Shown here one piece after another: positions 6,795 to 9,902 of a DNA stretch of 9,902 nucleotides (the stretch's first letter is position 1; the number at the start of each line of letters is the position of its first letter). This DNA is from an uncultured bacterium. Its GTDB lineage: Bacteria > Armatimonadota > UBA5829 > DSUL01. A model generated the notes under the pieces. It was not told the origin of the DNA and made no database searches. It worked only from the letters and a program-made list of their open reading frames with translations. The translations under genes and the position numbers were made by a program. The DNA lies in NCBI GenBank assembly GCA_937967775.1, contig CALCJH010000274.1:1-9902 (forward strand), written 5' to 3'.

Positions 6795-6835
6795 CCGGTC
6801 CCCGGCAGGGTGAATCCCCAACCCCCGGGGACCGG
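6795..6835 (-). other. Strong stem-loop between dnaK and hsp20
   Basis: CCGGTCCCCGG (6795-6805) is perfectly complementary to CCGGGGACCGG (6825-6835), an 11-bp GC-rich stem with a 19-nt loop. It lies 9 bp after the dnaK stop codon and ends just before the hsp20 ribosome-binding site. No T-run follows, so I do not call it an intrinsic terminator. It may partially stop polymerase or protect the upstream dnaK mRNA from 3' degradation. Confidence 0.6.
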
Positions 6836-6844
6836 AAGCAAAGC

Positions 6845-8674
6845 TCAGTTTTCCTCTTTGTATTCAGCGTCAATGACCTCCTCACCACCTGCGCCGGCCT
6901 CGGTGGCGGTTGCCGCCCCCGCCTCGGAGCCGCCGGAGGAGGCCGCCTGCTTGTAGAGCAGTTCACTCAGCTTATAGGAAGCATCCCGCAGATCGTCCGC
7001 GGCCCGGCGGATCTGCTCGATATCGCTGCCCTTCAGGGCCTCGCGCAGCCGGTCTATGGCCGCCTGAGCCGCCTCGCGCTCGGCCGGGGGAGCGTTGTCG
7101 CCCAGGTCCTTCAGAGTCTTCTCCGCGGAGTAGGCCAGCTGTTCGGCCTTGTTGCGCTCCTCGGCTTCCTCGCGGGCCCTGCGATCCTGCTCAGCATACT
7201 GCTCCGCCTCGCGGACCATCCGCTCGATGTCGTCCTTGCTCAGGTTGCTGGATCCGGTGATGGTGATGCTCTGCTCCCGCCCGGAAGCCCGGTCCTTAGC
7301 GCTGGCATGCAGGATACCGTTCGCGTCGAGATCGAAGGTCACCTCAATCTGCGGCACCCCTCGCGGCGCGGGCGGGATTCCGGTCAGATGGAACATCCCC
7401 AGGCTCTTGTTGTCCCGGGCCATTTCGCGCTCGCCCTGCAGGACGTGCACGGTCACCTCGGTCTGGCCGTCCGCCGCTGTGGTGAAGATCTCGGACTTGC
7501 GCGTCGGGATGGTGGTGTTTCTCGGTATCAGCTTCGTGAACACGCCGCCCAGAGTCTCGATGCCCAGGGACAGCGGCGTCACGTCCAGCAGCACCACATC
7601 CTTGACCTCTCCGGCCAGCACGCCAGCCTGGATGGCGGCGCCCACGGCCACCACCTCGTCCGGGTTTACCCCGCGATGCGGCTCCTTGCCGGAAAGCTTC
7701 TTCACCAGCTCCTGCACCATCGGCATCCGGGTGCTTCCGCCCACCAGGATGACCTCGTCAATGTCGCCCTCCTTCAGGCCCGCGTCGGCGATGGCCTGCT
7801 TGTAGGGCTCGATACAGCGCTCCAGAAGGTCGCGCGTCAGCTCCTCGAACTTGGCGCGCGTAAGCGTGATATCCAGGTGCTTGGGACCGTTGGCGTCCGC
7901 AGTGATGAAGGGCAGGTTGATGTTCGTCTGCACAACATTGGAGAGCTCGATCTTAGCCTTCTCCGCAGCCTCGCGCAGACGCTGCAGGGCCTGTCGATCC
8001 TGCTTCAGATCAATGCCGTGCTCCTTCTTGAACTCCGCAGCCACATAGTCCACGATGCGCTCGTCCCAGTCATCACCGCCCAGGTGGGTGTCGCCGTGGG
8101 TGCTCTTGACCTCGAACACCCCGTCACCCACCTCAAGGATGGAAACGTCGAATGTCCCGCCGCCCAGGTCCCACACCAGGATGGTCTCGTTGGACTTCTT
8201 GTCCAGTCCGTACGCCAGCGCCGCCGCCGTGGGCTCGTTGATGATGCGCAGGACCTTCAACCCGGCGATCTCGCCCGCGTTCTTTGTGGCAGTGCGCTGC
8301 GCGTCGTTGAAGTAGGCGGGCACCGTGATGACGGCGCTGTCCACCGTGTCGCCCAGATACGCCTCCGCATCCCTCTTCAGCTTCTGGAGGATCATGCTGG
8401 AGATCTCTTCCGGGCTGTACTGGCGGCCATCAATGGTGATGCGCTCGTTGGTCCCCATCTTTCTCTTGATGGAGATGATGGTGCGCTCCGGATTCACGAT
8501 GGCCTGCCGCTTGGCCTGCGTTCCCACAAGCCGCTCACCGGTCTTCGTGAAGCCCACTACGCTTGGTGTCAGGCGGGATCCTTCGGCGTTGGGGATGACC
8601 GTCGGCTCTCCGCCTTCCATCACCGCCACCACCGAGTTGGTGGTCCCCAGATCGATTCCTACTGTCCTAGCCAA
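6845..8674 (-). CDS. dnaK: Chaperone protein DnaK (Hsp70)
   Basis: ATP-driven Hsp70 chaperone; in HspR systems it is also the likely co-repressor. The 609 residues cover all domains. The ATPase domain (about 1-360) has GIDLGTTNS (6-14), [11 protein letters not shown] (147-157), [11 protein letters not shown] (168-178, Thr174 in the catalytic position) and VGGSTRMP (311-318). Next come the interdomain linker VLLDVTPL (361-368), the beta-sandwich substrate domain (about 369-480), a helical lid, a Gly/Ala/Glu-rich tail and the conserved end [12 protein letters not shown]. After KRKMGT (70-75) it lacks the insert of about 20 residues found in Gram-negative DnaK. Its start is TTG at 8674, giving [19 protein letters not shown] site 9 bp upstream supports it, and the conserved N-terminus leaves no room for a later start. 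First gene of the heat-shock operon. Confidence 0.98.
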   Translation of the reverse strand: MARTVGIDLGTTNSVVAVMEGGEPTVIPNAEGSRLTPSVVGFTKTGERLVGTQAKRQAIVNPERTIISIKRKMGTNERITIDGRQYSPEEISSMILQKLKRDAEAYLGDTVDSAVITVPAYFNDAQRTATKNAGEIAGLKVLRIINEPTAAALAYGLDKKSNETILVWDLGGGTFDVSILEVGDGVFEVKSTHGDTHLGGDDWDERIVDYVAAEFKKEHGIDLKQDRQALQRLREAAEKAKIELSNVVQTNINLPFITADANGPKHLDITLTRAKFEELTRDLLERCIEPYKQAIADAGLKEGDIDEVILVGGSTRMPMVQELVKKLSGKEPHRGVNPDEVVAVGAAIQAGVLAGEVKDVVLLDVTPLSLGIETLGGVFTKLIPRNTTIPTRKSEIFTTAADGQTEVTVHVLQGEREMARDNKSLGMFHLTGIPPAPRGVPQIEVTFDLDANGILHASAKDRASGREQSITITGSSNLSKDDIERMVREAEQYAEQDRRAREEAEERNKAEQLAYSAEKTLKDLGDNAPPAEREAAQAAIDRLREALKGSDIEQIRRAADDLRDASYKLSELLYKQAASSGGSEAGAATATEAGAGGEEVIDAEYKEEN

Positions 8675-8680
8675 TGTTCG

Positions 8681-8688
8681 TCACCTCC
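8681..8688 (-). promoter_or_regulatory. Ribosome-binding site of dnaK
   Basis: GGAGGTGA on the minus strand, with GGAGG 9 bp from the TTG at 8674. It fixes this TTG as the start of dnaK. Confidence 0.7.
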
Positions 8689-8802
8689 GCCCGGCCATCT
8701 CCTGCCATAGCGCCGCTCGCTCGCGGCCGGGAATCCTTGTCGGACCGGGCTGTAAAATGTCTTGATGAGTCTTACGTTAGGATTCAGGTCACCCGCAGCT
8801 GC

Positions 8803-8847
8803 CGGCCGGTGTGAGTCGAGGTCTTTTCGACCTGGAAGTCCTGGCCG
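8803..8847 (-). other. Stem-loop in the dnaK leader
   Basis: AGGTC (8819-8823) and GACCT (8829-8833) form a 5-bp stem with a 5-nt loop (GAAAA on the transcript). It is nested inside CGGCC (8803-8807) and GGCCG (8843-8847). The leader RNA starts near 8857, so this would be its first structure. The intervening arms pair poorly. Its role is unknown. Confidence 0.3.
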
Positions 8848-8863
8848 ATTTCAGCCTGTGCGT

Positions 8864-8892
8864 ATTATGACATTTGAGTCCATTATTGTCAA
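8864..8892 (-). promoter_or_regulatory. Promoter of the dnaK-hsp20-dnaJ-hspR operon
   Basis: On the minus strand a consensus -35 TTGACA (8887-8892) and a -10 CATAAT (8864-8869) are separated by exactly 17 bp. The start point would be near 8857, about 180 nt before the dnaK start codon. A vegetative-type promoter under repressor control is what HspR systems use, as opposed to a dedicated heat-shock sigma factor. Confidence 0.75.
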
Positions 8893-8893
8893 T
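8873..8893 (-). promoter_or_regulatory. HAIR-like operator for HspR
   Basis: The known HAIR consensus is CTTGAGT, 7 bp, ACTCAAG. Here the minus strand has ATTGACA (8887-8893), 7 bp, ACTCAAA (8873-8879). That matches 10 of 14 positions with the correct spacing; the second half-site matches 6 of 7. The poorer half-site is the one that doubles as the -35 box TTGACA, so its divergence may reflect the promoter constraint. Bound HspR would cover the -35 box and spacer and block RNA polymerase. The call rests on motif, position and the hspR gene in the same operon. Confidence 0.6.
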
Positions 8894-8938
8894 ACCTTCC
8901 GCATACGTATTGTTCCCTCTTTCCTCGCTTTTTATGCT
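8886..8938 (+). promoter_or_regulatory. Weak promoter candidates for the plus-strand gene
   Basis: Two overlapping possibilities on the plus strand. One is TTGTCA (8886-8891), 16 bp, TATTGT (8908-8913). The other is TTGTTC (8910-8915), 17 bp, TATGCT (8933-8938). Neither is strong. The first has its -35 box inside the HspR-like operator, which would couple the plus-strand gene to heat-shock control. Confidence 0.25.
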
Positions 8939-9047
8939 CCGCTCCGGTGTTTTTTGCGTGGCAGGATTCCAGGGGGAGGCGATAGAAGGTTCGTAGCAGA
9001 GGAATGTTGATCGGGCCGAATCGTGTGCTTCAAGGAGGGATAGGCCG

Positions 9048-9902
9048 ATGTTATCCGGGTCTGACCGATTGCGGTTGCTTGCTGCTCTGTTCATTGCGGG
9101 AACTCTGCTGAGCGCTTCCCGCGCCTTCTGCGCGGAGGAGCCGCCCGGCGGCGTCCAGCTGACCATATACAATCAAGACTTCGGGCTGGTGAAACACCTG
9201 CGTGCCGTTCCGTTGTCCGCCGGCCGGAACACGGTGGTCATTGACGACGTGGCGGCGCTCATCCAGCCGGAGACGGTGCATTTCGTTAGCCTGACAGCTC
9301 CGGATGCCGTGCGCATTCTGGAGCAGAACTATCAGTACGATCTGCTGGACCCAGTCGCGGTTCTGAATAAGAGTGTCGGAAAGAGGGTGGTCGTCCGGCA
9401 CCCGGAGTCCGGCGATGTGGTGGAGGGGACGCTGCTCAACCCCATCACCTGGGACCCATCCGGTCCGGCCGGGCAGGCTGGCGGCGCTTCGCGAATGGCC
9501 TCTCCGGCCTCGCTTGTCATTCAGACAGCAAAGGGCCCGGTGCTGAACACGGCGGGGCAGATCGAGCTTGCGGAGCTCCCTGAAGGACTCATCTCGAAGC
9601 CGCGCCTGCGCTGGCTATTGGAGTCCGGCCGCGCGGGGACGCACCAGATGGAGATCTCTTATCTCACTCGCGGGCTCAACTGGTCGGCCGACTACGTTGC
9701 CGCGGTCTCGGCGGATGACAGCACTCTGGATCTGCAGGGATGGGTGACGCTGACCAACAACTCGGGGGCCTCTTACCGCAACGCCACTCTGCAACTGGTA
9801 GCCGGCGACGTCAGACGAGTGGCGGCGGAGAAGGGCAGGGGCATCCCGGAAGCGATGGACATGGTGCGGATGGCGGGGGTTGCCCCTCAGTTTCAGGAGG
9901 AG
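9048..9902 (+). CDS. Exported DUF4139-type protein (N-terminal part)
   Basis: The reading frame stays open for 285 codons to the right edge, so the C-terminus is missing. The ATG at 9048 has AAGGAGG at 9032-9038, about 9 bp upstream. Residues 1-29 look like a Sec signal peptide: charged start, hydrophobic core LLAALFIAGTLL (10-21), and cleavage after SRA or FCA. The mature part begins with VQLTIYNQDFGLVK and a beta-rich region. Further on it has YLTRGLNWSADY (205-216) and a segment running from GWVTLTNNSG to LQLVAGDV (231-255), which I recognise as the DUF4139 pattern. The family has no well-established biochemical function, and members are mostly secreted or envelope proteins. A glycine/alanine/proline-rich stretch (about 137-153) interrupts the middle region. 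It is divergent from dnaK and shares its upstream region. The family call is from memory of motif patterns. Confidence 0.85.
   Translation, partial: MLSGSDRLRLLAALFIAGTLLSASRAFCAEEPPGGVQLTIYNQDFGLVKHLRAVPLSAGRNTVVIDDVAALIQPETVHFVSLTAPDAVRILEQNYQYDLLDPVAVLNKSVGKRVVVRHPESGDVVEGTLLNPITWDPSGPAGQAGGASRMASPASLVIQTAKGPVLNTAGQIELAELPEGLISKPRLRWLLESGRAGTHQMEISYLTRGLNWSADYVAAVSADDSTLDLQGWVTLTNNSGASYRNATLQLVAGDVRRVAAEKGRGIPEAMDMVRMAGVAPQFQEE

Larger units (their letters stand above)
8675..9047. other. Divergent intergenic region with the dnaK leader
   Basis: A 373-bp gap between divergent genes, with no convincing coding sequence. From left to right it holds the dnaK ribosome-binding site and a leader of about 180 nt with a nested stem-loop (8803-8847). 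Next come the dnaK promoter with an HspR-like operator (8864-8893), weak plus-strand promoter candidates (8886-8938), a T-rich stretch (about 8912-8960) and the ribosome-binding site of the plus-strand gene (9032-9038). I see no CIRCE element (the HrcA operator). Confidence 0.6.

Noticed and set aside
6795..6835. Intrinsic terminator after dnaK.
   Set aside because: The stem is strong, but it is followed by CTCTGAGGAGG with no T-run on the transcript strand, so it is listed only as a stem-loop.
7307..8710. A 467-codon plus-strand frame antisense to dnaK.
   Set aside because: Long antisense frames over dnaK are a well-known by-product of its codon use in GC-rich genomes. There is no ribosome-binding site or recognisable domain.
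8761..8781. A possible second HAIR site in the dnaK leader (CTTGATG, 7 bp, CGTTAGG).
   Set aside because: Only 8 of 14 positions match and the right half-site is poor; this is near what chance would give.
8762..9010. An 82-codon plus-strand frame in the intergenic region.
   Set aside because: It has no ribosome-binding site, its composition is that of the noncoding strand, and it runs across the dnaK promoter and operator.
8675..9047. A CIRCE operator (TTAGCACTC, 9 bp, GAGTGCTAA) for HrcA.
   Set aside because: I looked on both strands upstream of dnaK and found no match resembling either arm.

Overview
The window reads as chromosome from a GC-rich bacterium. Nine of its ten genes lie on the minus strand in two adjacent blocks: a heat-shock operon and an arginine-biosynthesis operon. 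The tenth gene is divergent on the plus strand. DnaK lacks the roughly 20-residue insert typical of Gram-negative DnaK in its nucleotide-binding domain. An HspR repressor, strong GGAGG ribosome-binding sites and occasional TTG starts are also present. Together these point to a Terrabacteria-type lineage (Armatimonadota, Chloroflexi, Actinobacteria-like and similar). The phylum cannot be fixed from this sequence alone.

Reading in the direction of transcription (right to left), the heat-shock block is dnaK (8674-6845), hsp20 (6773-6324), a zinc-finger-less dnaJ/cbpA-type gene (6221-5301) and hspR (5253-4921). A good sigma70-like promoter (TTGACA, 17 bp, CATAAT) lies 190-218 bp upstream of dnaK. 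An imperfect HAIR-type HspR operator sits on its -35 box and spacer, so the operon is probably autorepressed by its last gene. In the well-known actinobacterial operon (dnaK-grpE-dnaJ-hspR) the second gene is grpE; here that slot holds a small heat-shock protein. Stem-loops without U-tracts occupy the dnaK-hsp20 and hsp20-dnaJ junctions.

The arginine block is argC (4775-3729), argJ (3726-2497), argB (2480-1617), argD (1601-384) and argF (379 to beyond the left edge), packed with gaps of 2 to 16 bp. It covers the cyclic acetylated route from glutamate to ornithine and then citrulline. ArgJ recycles the acetyl group, and ArgB carries the N-terminal helix seen in arginine-feedback-inhibited enzymes. 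The block has its own promoter (TTGCCT, 17 bp, TATAAT). Between hspR and that promoter lies a C-rich, G-poor tract resembling a Rho-loading site, which could insulate the two operons.

Right of the divergent 373-bp intergenic region is the start of a plus-strand gene (9048 to beyond the right edge). It encodes an exported protein with DUF4139-type sequence. I saw no mobile element, CRISPR array, tRNA or rRNA. The window is largely a conventional core region; its interest lies in the heat-shock operon's composition and control.
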